Both the position numbers and the translations under genes were made by a program. 64,000 bases of DNA from Gigaspora margarita (taxonomy: Eukaryota > Glomeromycota > Glomeromycetes > Diversisporales > Gigasporaceae): the NCBI GenBank assembly GCA_009809945.1, contig WTPW01000081.1:520084-584083 (forward strand), read 5' to 3'. Positions within the stretch are counted from its first letter, which is position 1. Every line of letters begins with the position of its first letter. Below, in pieces: positions 19,357 through 31,394 of this stretch. Below the pieces are notes generated by a model that saw nothing but the letters and a program-made list of their open reading frames with translations, ran no database searches and was not told the DNA's origin.

Positions 19357-20443
19357 ATATTGGAATAGCCAATTCAATAAAGAAACACAAATATCATTTT
19401 TACCAGAACGAAAAATGAGCCATTTAATATTCTTTGTTGAACTAAATAATGAAATATATATTTTATTATCACAAAGAATCGACCCAAATAAAGATTTTTA
19501 CCTAAAACTTAATGGATCTGGAGGAAAAGCAGATCATAATAGAAATGAATGTATGGAAGCATGTGTAATAAGAGAATGCTTTGAAGAAACAGAAATCGTA
19601 TTAAGAAATGAAAAACTATTGAAAATATTTGAACAATCATATTATTCAACCCAAGAATGGAGGGCAGATAACTGTACGCAAAAAGAAGCAAGTTATATAG
19701 TAACCTTAGCAATTTTCATATATCCACTAGAAAACCTTAAACCACAGCATACTGAACTGACAAAATTAGGACCATGGCATATCTATAAAATGGAAGATGT
19801 GTTAAGACATCGAAAAGAATTAGTACCAGTACTAGAAGAAAATATAGAATTAATACAAAGAAAAATAAATATATACGAACAAGAAATATCAGATTCGGCA
19901 TTTATAATAGAATACAAGCAACAGCTGACCACGCAAAAACAAAGAGCTGAAAAATCAAAGAACCAAATAGAATCAAAAATATTCCTTAATGATATTGACG
20001 TAGAAATACCATTTGAAGAATTACCAGAAATAAATGAAGAAAACTTTCCAGTAATGGAATTAAAATTTGAAAAATTGACTTCATATGAGATACAAACCTT
20101 AGTAAAATATAAAAAGAAACTTCAAGCAATTATACAACCCCTCCGAACCATCGAACAGAAAATCCAGAAAATCGAAAAGATATATAAAGGACACAAGTAC
20201 TTATCCATATTTGAACCCAAAGAAAGGCCAGGAATAGCCTCAAAATTTGGCGAATGTCCAACAATATCAGACCTATCAAAAGAAGAAACAATTGTACAAA
20301 AATTCTGGAACACAAGATTTAAATTCAATATACACACAAATTCCACAAATAAAGCAACGTATCTCAAAATCCGCCAAGCCGAAGATCAATCAAATATCAG
20401 ACCTGGGAATATTTCCGGAAGCACACTCCGAATTTACCACTAA
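19325..20443 (+). CDS. Nudix hydrolase-domain protein, 372 residues
   Basis: Residues about 60-90 hold a Nudix box: GSGGKADHNRNE, seven residues, then RECFEETEIVL, matching E-x7-R-E-x2-E-E, with two extra residues after the glycines. Nudix enzymes split nucleoside diphosphates linked to another group (for example oxidised dNTPs, NAD or mRNA caps). Before it comes a beta-rich start (MSHLIFFVELNNEIYILLSQ); after about residue 180 there is a K/E-rich, coiled-coil-like tail of unknown role. The ATG at 19325 is the first in frame and gives the overlap with the preceding gene. Another open plus frame (20247-20528) overlaps the tail. No introns. Substrate cannot be told. Confidence 0.75.
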   Translation: MSNIGNDKLFEYWNSQFNKETQISFLPERKMSHLIFFVELNNEIYILLSQRIDPNKDFYLKLNGSGGKADHNRNECMEACVIRECFEETEIVLRNEKLLKIFEQSYYSTQEWRADNCTQKEASYIVTLAIFIYPLENLKPQHTELTKLGPWHIYKMEDVLRHRKELVPVLEENIELIQRKINIYEQEISDSAFIIEYKQQLTTQKQRAEKSKNQIESKIFLNDIDVEIPFEELPEINEENFPVMELKFEKLTSYEIQTLVKYKKKLQAIIQPLRTIEQKIQKIEKIYKGHKYLSIFEPKERPGIASKFGECPTISDLSKEETIVQKFWNTRFKFNIHTNSTNKATYLKIRQAEDQSNIRPGNISGSTLRIYH

Positions 20444-20479
20444 TCTAGAAATTCCCGATAGAACAAATCCGACCACACT

Positions 20480-20905
20480 GTGCAATACTATAGCCTTTCA
20501 CGGAATGCCGCAGAAATCACGGAATTAGGTTGTAAACACGGAATGTATTAAGAATAGCACGGAATTGCCGCAGAAAGCAGGGATTTATAAATTATTTAGT
20601 TTTTTTTTATAAGTACAAGGTTCTAAAAATATAACTTCCGAAAAGTTCCGATGTAGAAAGTAAATAAACCTGAATACGAGCATGGTCGGAAGAAAATTTT
20701 TTGCTTTAATGTCCGAAATAATCCGAAGACTAAATGACAAATTGATTGCAGAATATTCAAGATTTCTAAGATTTCTATATAACCAACGCAGAATTCACGC
20801 AGAAATTATGAATTTTAATGCACGGAATTTTTTGCAGAATTTGTTTTTGTCACGGACGGAATTGGTAAGTTTTCACCGCAGAAAATCATCGTCCCTGATA
20901 AGAAC
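20480..20905. repeat. Region of CACGGAAT / CCGCAGAAA short repeats
   Basis: CACGGAAT(T/G) and (C)CGCAGAA(A/T) recur many times. CAGGGA at 20578 and inverted TCCCTG ending about 20899 could be hAT-like ends, but no flanking repeat is seen. Unclassified. Confidence 0.35.
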
Positions 20906-21239
20906 GAAGAAATGAGACGATAAGGAAGTGAGTTATTAGTTTAGTTACTTATGACCCATAAGCTCACTGCCTTTACAAAGATGAAGCTACATTTACTTTA
21001 TAACCTTTACACTCAATACGGGACGGAAGGGTTCACAACTGGTTCACAGTCCGAACTCTTAAAGGTTTGCTTTGCAGATTCTCCTTAATGAACAAAGATT
21101 TCCTTTCAACTTAACCCCAGAACTCAATTTTTTTCTCTCTCTACATCATCCCATGAAGTTTTTATTCCGTGAACATTCTCAACTTCGCATTTATATCACA
21201 GCCACTAGAACATTCCATGATTATCTAAGCCCTGACAGC

Positions 21240-21960
21240 CGATTTTTTTAAAGTCATCACGGAATCTATGGGGCTTATTTTTGGAAAAGCCGCTTTTAGA
21301 CGTGACACCGTTATCAAATATTATAGTTTGAAAATGAAGGCTAGCATTCCGCAATGAACTCAAATTAAGCTTAGTACAAATCTAAAAAAGGTTACAATGT
21401 AAAAACAATAGGTGATTTTACTGTCAATAAATTACTATTATTTTATTGTTGCAATATTTATTTAAAATACCAAATTTTTAACAATTTAAATAATTTGTAA
21501 CCAAATCTATGAATGAGAAGTGTTATTAAAATATTTTAGAGAAATGATATGGGTGGTTATATTAAAGAGATTTAAAAAATCAGCGATGTCTTGAGGATGG
21601 AACATATGTATCACTCATCCTACTATAATATTGTGTTAAACTGCGATATAAGCAATATAGTTCAATCTGCGATACGGTGAAAGGTTAATATGTGTGAGTG
21701 GGTTATGAATTACATAAATAATATGAATTAAATATAATTTATTATAAACTTAGAATTTAGATAAAATCATAAATAAAATAATATTCTGAAATTTTCCTTG
21801 CAGTTTCTTAAATCTAAATATCAACAATAAAATTGAAAATTTTTTCATTTTAAGATTTAAATCAAATTGACTTTAGAATCATTCATTCATTAAAGTAGTG
21901 AAATGAGCATGTGACCAGTCTATAATGGTTCACGGTGAATCTAGGTCAATTCCCAAGATC
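21240..21960 (-). repeat. Dispersed repeat of about 700 bp, copy 1
   Basis: The inverse of this stretch matches 41470-42190 over most of its length (shared: TAGTAGGATGAGTGATACAT, GCAACAATAAAATAATAGTA, TGGTCACATGCTCATTTCAC, read in the other copy). No terminal repeats are clear. It is probably an old transposon with two copies here. Confidence 0.75.
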
Positions 21961-22344
21961 CGCCCCACAACGTAAATGGCTAGGTTGATTCTTTTTAATC
22001 GTAAAACAAATTATTCAAAAATGCTGAAATGGCTCGCTTTAATAGCCACGAGTTATTACTGATAATTCTTTTTTTTTCATAGTTAAAGGAAACATGAGAA
22101 TAATAAAGTATCTGACATAGTCGTAAGTGGGACAGTTAATCAAATATTTATATTTTTTGTTTAAACGTAATGCAAGTTTGTTTTTTTTCTACTTTCAAAT
22201 GAACTAGTAGGCTTGTTAAACGAAAAGGTAATCAATACAATTTATTTGGAAGTATTTTTAATAATTTACACATTAAAAAGGGTCAAAAATACAACATAAT
22301 AAATTTCTAAAATAAGCAAAATAAAATCTCAACGTTATTTATTT

Positions 22345-23157
22345 TTATATATTGTGATCAGCATTACCAGGAGTTGGAATAAATTTTGAATCTTGATGTT
22401 TTTTATATGCAAGATATCCAACAAAAGAAAAGATTACACCAACTACAATACCAACTACAATACCACTTACAGCAATGGCAATATAAATTCCAACATTAGT
22501 TGAAGATGATTGTGGTTGGGCGGGAGGAGTAGCACCAGATGGAGCTTGAGGGCCACTGGATGCAGCAGGTGTAGGTGCAGCGCCCCCGGCTTGATAGACT
22601 ATGAAAGTTCCAGAATACTTATTACTAGAACCGTCGTTGATAGCAAGATAATAAGTACCCGTGGGAAGAGCAGCTATCCATGAAAAAGACTGGGAAGTGA
22701 GGTTTATGCTACTGCTAATTAAGAATGTGTTTTTGGTCGCGTTATCGATAACCCTTAAAGTGCCTGGAATTGCATTCGCTTGTGGAGTGTATGACCAAGT
22801 GGTTGTAATAGTGGCACCAACAGCAACACTACCAGTAGGAGAGTTAACTGCCGTAACCTCTAAAAATATAGGCAATGTTAGAATTGCTTGATATATTTAA
22901 TTTGAATTAATTATCCACCTTTTATGTCTTTTGGGATGTTATTTTGGTTATCCCACTTTTTTTCGCTTAGGATTTCCTACACGAAATGTTTATCAAATTG
23001 ATGTTAAGAAGCTGAAGAAATGAATAACATCCTTTATTTTTCCCTATAATAATTATTACCAAATTCGAGTAAGCAAAAGAAATTTTGCTAACTTACGGGC
23101 TGAAGCAGACCAGATTAAGGCCAAGAATAAGATAAGAAAATGAATTGGTCGTGACAT
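22345..23157 (-). CDS. Kre9/Knh1-type GPI/membrane surface protein, two exons
   Basis: Exon 1 (23157-23097) encodes the signal peptide MSRPIHFLILFLALIWSASA. A GTAAGT donor and a 237-bp intron follow; exon 2 (22859-22345) joins as A-QVTAVNSPTGSVAVGATIT. The product is 191 residues. Residues about 23-105 look like the Kre9/Knh1 N-terminal domain of fungal cell-wall proteins (TTTWSYTP; FSWIAALPTGTYYLAINDGS; YSGTF). A P/A/S/T-rich stalk follows (about 110-140), then a membrane span (IAIAVSGIVVGIVVGVIFSF) and a short lysine-containing tail. The tail after the span suggests a type I membrane protein rather than a GPI anchor. It is likely at the cell surface with a wall-glucan related role by family. 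No lesions. Confidence 0.8.
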
Positions 23158-23446
23158 TATCAGTGATGTTTGGTTGTGTTTTAGGTTTATTTACTCGTTG
23201 CTATAATAAATAATTTAGAAGTATTATTTTTGAGAACAACCAAGATATTTCTGTTATATAAAAATGGAGTTTAAATTTATTGCATGTGAGACAAACACAA
23301 ATAAGGAAATTAAGTGCAACAAAACAAACTAAAACGAGAAATTTAATATTGTATTTGTTACATGAAATTGACTACAATAAATAAACTCCTATATATAGGG
23401 TCGAGGCACAGAGGCGTGGACATGCCCTTCGGGGCATACCCTAGGG

Positions 23447-23646
23447 CAGTGTTGTACATTGTTGATGTCCGAGCCTTTTGAAGTGTCCGGCGGACAGCCC
23501 GCCGGACATTCCGACTCTCATCTCTATCCTAAAAATATACACATATATGAAAATTTAATTCCAAACAATTTTAATTAACAATTAAAGTGGCTATTAGGTG
23601 ATAAATTCTGTCCGAATGTTTCCGAGTCGTCCAAGTGACAACACTG
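23447..23646. mobile_element. 200-bp hAT MITE
   Basis: Ends CAGTGTTGT and ACAACACTG, flanked by the exact palindromic 8-mer CCCTAGGG at 23439-23446 and 23647-23654. G+C-rich arms (GTCCGGCGGAC). It is inserted in an older palindromic CATGCCC/GGGCATG sequence (23420-23690). Confidence 0.85.
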
Positions 23647-24309
23647 CCCTAGGGCATGCCTAGGGGCATGTCAAAAGGTTGATAGGCATGCCTAGTCATG
23701 TGATATAAAGATCGAATATGATTGGCTAAAGATCACGAATATTATTATTTATATTTTTCTTTTTTATTAATAATTGTATACAGCAAAATAAATTAATAAT
23801 TGAATAAACCAACATGTTCTGTTGAAGTATATTTAAATTTCCAGGACACCTAGATCAGCATTGGGCAATATCGTATGAGCGCAGGGGCATTAATTCGAAT
23901 TTAGACCCAAATTAAGCTTAATTAGGCCGAAATTCGAAATTACACCCCTACGCGTTATTTCGTGCTTACACGGGTACTAGCAAATCGTACTTATAGCCAA
24001 ATAATTCCATTGCGTCTAATCCTATGATTTCGGTTGTATCACGTCCCAACAAATTACTAAATTCATATAATTTACCTTTAATACAAGCATTTTACTTTAT
24101 ATAGATCTGTAACTCCAATTCTATTTCGATAACATTCTGCAACTCGAAACTCTACTTATATCACATCATGCAGAAACTTAATAACTGCAAGTATAAGTCT
24201 ATTTAATTGTGAAAGCTTAAAATTTCATTCGTTAGTAATAGTTAATAAACCTCGGATTTACTTTTTGACTTTACCTATATGCTCTTATTGATATAGGACA
24301 CTTCAAGAA

Positions 24310-24461
24310 GAATCGGCCAGGGCGCCCCAAAGTGCAGTTACACACCCATATAAAATTACCATCAACAAGTTATTGATATCAATATTGATAATTTGTCTGA
24401 TTGTAATTTTGTATTATATAGGCCTGTGTAACTGCACTTTGGGAGCTGCCCTGGCCGATAC
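24310..24461. mobile_element. 152-bp MITE with 36-bp TIRs
   Basis: Left GAATCGGCCAGGGCGCCCCA and right, reversed, GTATCGGCCAGGGCAGCTCC, both continuing CAAAGTGCAGTTACACA. Flanked by CTTCAAGAA (24301-24309) and CTTCAAGCA (24462-24470), a 9-bp repeat with one mismatch. Mutator-like MITE. Confidence 0.8.
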
Positions 24462-24470
24462 CTTCAAGCA

Positions 24471-25290
24471 AGGTTACATACGTATAATACACTCTAAACT
24501 CATTATCCATACGCTCATTTGTGTTGAAAATATAAGGCCGATATTCTAAAAAAGCAATACTGAAAAATGAATGAATAAATAACTATAGAGACTAATTAAA
24601 ATGTTTGTATGAAATTTTACATTGAATAAGTAGAATGTTTGAATTTACCACTTAGCTAACAAATTATTAATTCAATTTTTTGGCTTTGTAAAATCAGCGT
24701 AAAAAGCCCTTGACCTTTGTAAAGAAGTAGTCTGTGCATATTCTATTTCGAATGTCTAATTTCTAATCATGGGTTAAGGCTTGTACCAAATTGTACACTG
24801 ATACATTCTACACTTTCAACCAGCCTTGGCATTCTGCAACAATCTATTTTAACCTTACAAAAAAAATATATAAATTGACCTATTTAAAAAAAAAAAAAAA
24901 AAAGAAAGAAAAAAAAAATAATAGTAATTTCCGGATCAATTGCCTTTTGAAAAATTAGGATAACTCCTCTTCATAGTATCCAATGTAAGGTAATAATAAC
25001 ATTGAATATAATATTGTTCACTATAACTAAATGCTTTGCGCTGCTTTTTAATGCCAAAAAATAAAAATGAAACTTATCTGTGAATCCAAAGTGCTTTAAG
25101 ATATTAAACGCCTTTAATATTTCGTGCGATGATTTGACTTATCTATAAAACTTAAACAATTATAACAATCAGTTTAAAGAACAATATTTAATTAGAATAA
25201 GGATAATCAGGGTGCAATAATATACTTAGTAATAAACCCATAGGATAATAATGAATTTGAATAAAAGAATAAAACTAATCAAAAAAAAGG
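24471..25290. other. No gene seen
   Basis: A/T-rich sequence with an A-run near 24880-24920. No frame or structured repeat is recognised. Confidence 0.4.
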
Positions 25291-25298
25291 GTTGTACA

Positions 25299-26098
25299 CA
25301 GTGTTTAAAATTCAAATCTAAAGTTATGTTCTCAAAAGAACATAATTTAAATTTTTATTGTTCTCAAAAACTTTTTAATGTTCATTATATATTAAATAAA
25401 TTGAATATTAATTTTTAAAAAATGTTCATATTCTATACTTACAATTCACATACTAAGTTTTTACTTATCTATTAATAATTTTTTAAAGTTTGTGTATAAT
25501 TCTTTATATTTTTTTAACATAACACAATATATTATACAATTCAATTTCTAATAATTTTGTTAAATTTCAAGTGCTTTTCATATTTGCTTATAATAAAACA
25601 AGACTTTCTATAATATTTTACTGATGCTACTATATGTTAATGTGATATATTAGAATCAAATTACTTTGTTATTTAACTATTTAAATTTTATACTAACAAA
25701 TACTTTGTATCTTTTTGCTTGCTTAGTATTAGCATATCATTTGACACAAATCATCTATATAAGTTTATACAATAATAATACTCTTGTACAATTAATGAAT
25801 ATTTTATTTTAAAAATCTTTAAAGATGATTTTCTTCATATTTATTTGTTATCTATATTGTGCAACTTTAAATATATGTGCTATACATATATATATTTATG
25901 TGTCATGATCAAATTACATTATCAAATTGATGAACATTTTATATAATTTATTGTTCTTATTAATAAATCTAGAACATAAAAATTTTATAAATGTTCTCTT
26001 TGAACCATCAAATAAGAGAACCTTTTCTAAATATCAATGTTCTTAAAAAAATTCAAATGTTCATTGAGAACCATGAGAACATTGAATTTTAAACACTG
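25299..26098. mobile_element. Non-autonomous hAT element, 800 bp
   Basis: Ends CAGTGTTTAAAATTCAA and TTGAATTTTAAACACTG. Exact 8-bp flank GTTGTACA at 25291-25298 and 26099-26106. Many GTTCTC/GAGAAC words lie near both ends, as in the 38901 element. The centre is A/T-rich with no transposase. Confidence 0.9.
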
Positions 26099-26106
26099 GT
26101 TGTACA

Positions 26107-27331
26107 TATCTCTTTTTTGCCAGTAAATTGAACCAAACCATGCAACCTCCTACAGGCTTTACCCATATGCTTCCCAACCAATGCTGTCAATGGACTGGCT
26201 TTTGGCACTTCGTGGATAAAAAAAAACTGCCAATAGATATAATGCCAAGTGCTAAATATTGTCTAGATGAACTTGAAGGAAAGCCTGAGAAGCTTCACTA
26301 GCATGTTACTAAATACTATAGCTGGCAAGTTAATGATAGAACTAGCTACCTTAAAACATCTAGTAAAGAAACAATTCCCATTTACAAAAGAGCTAAATAT
26401 AATCAAAAAATCACTACAGATAAATAAGATAAAGAAGTCAAGAAGAGTCATTAGTAACATTTCTCAAGCAAGAAAGCATTCTAAATTGGTGTGTCAGGCC
26501 TATGTCCCACACTCAATCCAAAAGACTTTATACAAAGCTTTTGTATACTCTTATCTATGGCAATGTCCTATTTAACTTTGCCAAAAATCCCTATTTCCAA
26601 GATTTTCTTCAAGACTTATCTTCTACTTATTAACCTACATGTTACAAGAATGCATTTTAACAGAAACATTTTCTAGCTGTTTTCAAAAAAGATATTTACC
26701 ATGTTTATACTTTATCAGAAAAGTTTTTTTAGTACAGATCTGTGCAAATTTCTAAAAAACAATTATTAAAAATTAATGCGGATCTGCAACCCTGCTGGCA
26801 ATTGTTAAAAAAATCTTTTCTTCATTTTCTGCCTAATTAAATTTTTTTGCTGATCTTTAATCAATAATCTGCACAGATTTGTGCAAATTTGCACAGATCG
26901 TAAAAAGCAAATAATAATAAATTACTATATAGGCTGTTAAAAGTAAAAACCAGAAAATTTAACAATTTTTTGAAAATTAACCTGTTTGATTGATCAGGTG
27001 TAAAATTTAATGCCCAATCTTTTTTACTTAATAATAAAAGCCTGATTACTTAATAAATTTTTGTGATACAACAGTTAAAAGCTTTTAACACTATAATCTA
27101 AAAATAGATTTACCAAGTATTACACTTAATATTTACAGATCTACAGATCTAATAATCCTATTTAAACAGGTTTGTTAATATTGAATAAACTATTTTTAAA
27201 TTGTTTTGATTTTGTGTAACAAAATAGATTTTGCTAATTTTCTTAAAACCTATGATTGGCCAAATTCTCTGGTTCTACTTTTGAGGACCCATATGCTTGC
27301 CTAAATATTAAATACTAGCTAATTTTTTATA
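26107..27331. other. No confident gene; small GATCTGTGCAAATTT palindrome
   Basis: An open plus frame at 26267-26575 shows no domain. At about 26736-26900 inverted GATCTGTGCAAATTT words bracket a 160-bp A/T-rich centre, a likely decayed MITE. The rest is unassigned. Confidence 0.4.
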
Positions 27332-27812
27332 CAGTTGTACTAAATCACACCACTGGCATTCAACGCCAGTATCAGAAATTAGATATCTACCCCAGTATCA
27401 CCATCAAAAATTCGCCCCACGTGATCAGTACCAAATTTCTTTCAAGTTCGTTATGTTAGGTTAGGGTTAGGGTGAGTGCTCAGTTAGAGTTTGGGTTTAG
27501 GTTGTTATATAGTAAAATCGCTCAAGAAAAACTTTTTTTAGTTAAAAAAAGTGGTTTCTTATGCAAACTTTTGAGAAATAAGCTTTTTTTGNCAAAAGNA
27601 ACNTTTTGAGACNTTTGTTNTGAATTTTCCTNATNNTGTTANATTACACCAAATTATGATCTTTTATTGGCCAATAATCACGTGGGTGAGATAGATTGTG
27701 TAGATTGTTAATTTTATATAATCACATGAGTTTCTGACCTTCTTTCTGATAATGTTCCAATCTAATTTCTGATACTGGCGTTGAACACCAGTGGTGTGCT
27801 TTAGTAAAACTG
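27332..27812. mobile_element. TIR element with 53-bp ends, 481 bp
   Basis: CAGTTGTACTAAATCACACC... and, reversed, CAGTTTTACTAAAGCACACC, both continuing to CAACGCCAGTATCAGAAATT. The flanks are T/A-rich, so the target repeat is uncertain. The centre has TTAGGGTTAGGG-type words and several N bases (27592-27642). Confidence 0.75.
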
Positions 27813-27959
27813 ATTTTTATATATTAAAAACATATATTTGAATATTCATATATTTTAATCATGTAATTTATTACAAATATATAATATTAGTCAATTATAA
27901 TTTTACAAAAATAATAAAAAAATAATATATTTTTATCAAAAAAAAACTACAAAATATAT

Positions 27960-28640
27960 TACAAGAGACACCACATAAACACTATAAAAACACTATACAA
28001 CACTATATAAATGCTGTAAAGACACTACTGCATACCACACAATTGCTATAGAAATACTACTATGCAATCATCTTAGAGATACTACTATAAAATTTCTGTA
28101 AAACACTATATAAATGCCATAAAGACACTGTACAAATACCATAAAGACACTATACAAATGCCATAAAGACACTATACAAATGCCATAAAGATACCATACA
28201 AATGCTATAAAGACACTATACAAATGCTTAAAGACACTTACAATGCTATAAAGATACTATGCAAATAGCATAAAGACATCAGGTATGCACTATAATAATA
28301 CTGTACAAACACTATAAAACACTATGCAAATGCTATAAGGGCCATGACAGATATCATATAATATCATTTTATCATAGAGCTATCCCCCCTCCCCCTACAT
28401 AAGACCAATTAGCCAATCAAATTGTATAATTAGTCTTATGTAAAAATTTTTTTGATCCCTCCCCCCTAGGATATTATGTAATATCTGTTACTGCCCTAAA
28501 GACACTATGCAAATACTATAAAGACACTATACAAATACTATAAAGACACTATACAAATACTGTAAAGACACCTTACAAATACTATAAAAACACTATACAA
28601 GTGCTATTGAAACATTGCACAAATGTCATAGATGCCTTTA
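27960..28640. repeat. Minisatellite, unit about 23 bp
   Basis: Repeated (A)AAGACACTATACAAATGCYAT units with many variants, interrupted by the TIR element at 28339-28496. Non-coding. Confidence 0.85.
28339..28496. mobile_element. 158-bp PIF/Harbinger-like MITE in the minisatellite
   Basis: Ends GGGCCATGACAGATATCATA and, reversed, GGGCAGTAACAGATATTACA. The flanking TAA on both sides (28336-28338, 28497-28499) fits the normal minisatellite unit GCTATAAAGAC, giving an internal empty site. Confidence 0.75.
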
Positions 28641-28734
28641 ATATACTTGTTAAAGTGATTGATACAATTGGAAGGCTTAAATCAAGAAAAGCAATCTTAG
28701 CTAAAATTTTTATAGAATTAATTTACTTGATGAT

Positions 28735-29675
28735 CCACTACTGATCCACTAGTCATCTGGTATATGATTATAGCATAATATAATACAAATTACTATGTAA
28801 ATTACTTATAGATGAAATACTATAATCATCCAAAAAAATCTATTTTTTTACTAAGTTAATGAGTCTTGTCAACTAAGTAAAAATTATAGAGCTCGTTGAG
28901 ATGCATTTAACAGTAGTTAGATCATTAAAATCAGTCTAGTAAATATAGAGCTATCTTTAAAAAATGATTATCTAACTATATAAAATTTTATGTAAATAAA
29001 CATTTGGTTATATAAAATTTTATATAGTTGGCCAATCATTTTTAATAATAACTCAGCATCTACTGTGCCAATTTTAATGATCTTATCTTCTTTAGAGTTA
29101 TTATAATAAGCTCTACAACTTTTCAATTAATCAGCAAGACCCATTAACTTAGTAAAAAAATAGGTTTATTTAGGTAATCATGGCATTTCTGCCTATAATA
29201 TAGATTATTATAGTAAAAATGCCATAATTACTCAAGAAACCCTATTTTTTTACTAAGCTAATAAGTCTTGCCAATTAATTAAAAGTTGTAGAGCTCATTA
29301 TAATGAATCTAAAAGATGTAAGATTATTAAAATTGGTTTAGTAAATGATAAGTTATTATTAAAAATAATTGGCCAACTATGTAAAATTTTATATAACCAA
29401 ATATTTGTTTATATAAAATTTTATATAGTTAGCCAATCATTTTTTGAAGATATCTCTATATTTACTAAACTAATTTTACTAATATAACTACCATTAGATG
29501 CACCTTGATAAGCTCTATAATTTTTAATTAGTCGACAAGGCTTGTTAACTTAGTGAAAAAATAGTTTTTCTTAAGTGATTGTAGAATTTTATCTATAAGT
29601 AATTTACATAGTAATTTGTATCATGTTATGCTATGATTATGCACCAAATAACTAGTGGATTATCAATTACATATA
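28735..29675. repeat. Nested palindrome of about 0.94 kb
   Basis: The outer arms (28735-28830 and 29565-29675; CTTATAGATGAAAT on one side, ATTTTATCTATAAGTAATTT on the other) enclose two further hairpins, about 28835-29190 and 29215-29560. Each carries ACTAAGTTAATGAGTCTTG-like and TATATAAAATTTTATATAGT words. The whole is a palindrome of palindromes. No coding frame. Confidence 0.75.
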
Positions 29676-29906
29676 CCGTAAAATCTGGACACATGTACCC
29701 CGGGTATTTCCATTGCTCAATTTAGTACCTGGGGTACCTCTATATGGGGGATACACTGTATTAAGTCAATATGTTTTACTATATATACCTGGGATGATAC
29801 ATATAGTATGTATAATACCTATGTACTCAGGTATAAATCACTAACTGGTGCTTCAAACTGGCAAGGGGTACACCGTATGGGGGGTACACATGTTCAGATT
29901 TTATGG
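29676..29906. mobile_element. 231-bp TA-flanked MITE
   Basis: Inverted ends CCGTAAAATCTGGACACATG and, reversed, CCATAAAATCTGAACATGTG, each next to TA. GGGGTAC/GTACCCC words recur inside. Tc1/mariner-like. It abuts the big palindrome on its left. Confidence 0.8.
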
Positions 29907-29909
29907 TAT

Positions 29910-30430
29910 TTAGAAATATCTAAACTCAATATTTCTATTATTGGTTGCATAGTTCATATGCTCACTGTTATTAGTAAAGGAACAAAAAATTTTCTAATGA
30001 TATTTATTTTATTGCTTAATTTTTTTATTAGTTTATAAAAATATGTCTATTTCTAAATCTATAAATAAAAATTGTATTATATATAGGTATCTGGAATTGG
30101 AAAAAGCTTGAAACTTCAAAAAAAATGCAATTCTTTTTTGCAAAAAATTAATTGGCTATAATAATAATAATCTCTTATTTGATTTCTTACCTGTAAATCT
30201 ACAAAAATCTATTTTAGTATTTTGAACAGAATTTACTAGCAGCTCTTCTCTTTTTTGTTGGTTTACTTTGAAAGTACTTGCAATTGTTTTTATAGTGCTA
30301 TATATGGACAACTTTTTCTTCTTTAGAATTTATAAAAACCAAATCAAGAAAGAATTTTTCTAAATTTACTTTAAAACTTAGGCATATCAAAAGTGAACTT
30401 CAAAAGCCCATTCTAACTAAAAAAAATATT
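29910..30430. other. No gene seen
   Basis: A/T-rich sequence; no convincing frame or repeat. Confidence 0.35.
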
Positions 30431-30439
30431 GAACAAAAA

Positions 30440-31310
30440 AAACTTCTGGTATTTAGACTAAAGCTGCAAATAAAACTAAACTGTAATAGTGTACCAATTT
30501 TTACTAATTACTAATCAAAATTGATGAATCTAGTAAAACTAGTGAAATTGGTAATACTAGTAAACTGGTGAAACTAGTAATACTAGTGATACTACTTTAT
30601 GTATTCAAAAATAGGTTACTACCTAAAATAAACTACCCTCCTTTGGTCAAAGAACTTGAAAATGTCTTGATCCAAAAATAATCTACCTATGATTAACAAT
30701 AGTTACTATATAGTAAAGTCCAAATTCTACTATATAAATTAATTATTATTGCTTAATTAAACTTATTTGAGAGATCAAAATAAAATTTTTAGTAATATAA
30801 AAAACATTTTATTATTTAATTTTTAACTTTTACTTTCAATAAAATAATTAAATTTTTTTAAAAAAATATATTTGATAAATATAAAAATTAAAAGCTAAAT
30901 AATTAAAAACTTCTCTGATATGAAAATTTCAAAAAAACTGCATTTTGATCTCTTAAACATATTTACTTAAGCACTTATAATCAGTGTATATAGTAAATTT
31001 TGGACTTTACAGTATAGTGACTACTTGTGATCACTAAAAAACCTCTTTTGTCTGAAAATAAGCTACCCAAAATTGGTATTACTAGTATTATCATTATTAG
31101 CAGTATCTCTAGTATCACTGTATCACCAATTTTACTAGTATTACTAATTTCACTAGCATCACTAGTATCATTAGTATCACTAGTATCACCAGTATCACTA
31201 GTATTGTCTAGTTTTACCTAGTTTTACTAGTTTTACTAAATTACTTTTCAGTTTCACTAGTTTTAGCTAGTAAAATTAATTAGTTTCACCTGCAGCTTTA
31301 ATTCAAACCA
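30440..31310. repeat. Palindromic element with ACTAGT microsatellite arms
   Basis: The centre (about 30690-31020) is a palindrome and matches 53300-53665 (shared TAAAGTCCAAATTCTACTAT and TTTACTTAAG-ACTTATAATC). It is bordered on the left by (AACTAGTRA)n at 30520-30600 and on the right by the inverse, (CACTAGTAT)n, at 31080-31270. The outermost GACTAAAGCTGCA and TGCAGCTTTAATTC are also inverted. Confidence 0.7.
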
Positions 31311-31394
31311 CTTGAAAAAAATGATAGCATTTTTTGAAAATAAGAACAAAGATAATATAAAACAAAGAAAAATAAAAGGACTATACAAATTAAT

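Noticed and set aside
26267-26575. Possible gene (K/I-rich 102-residue frame)
   Set aside because: No recognisable motif and an open start only; it lies in transposon-rich DNA with no second support.
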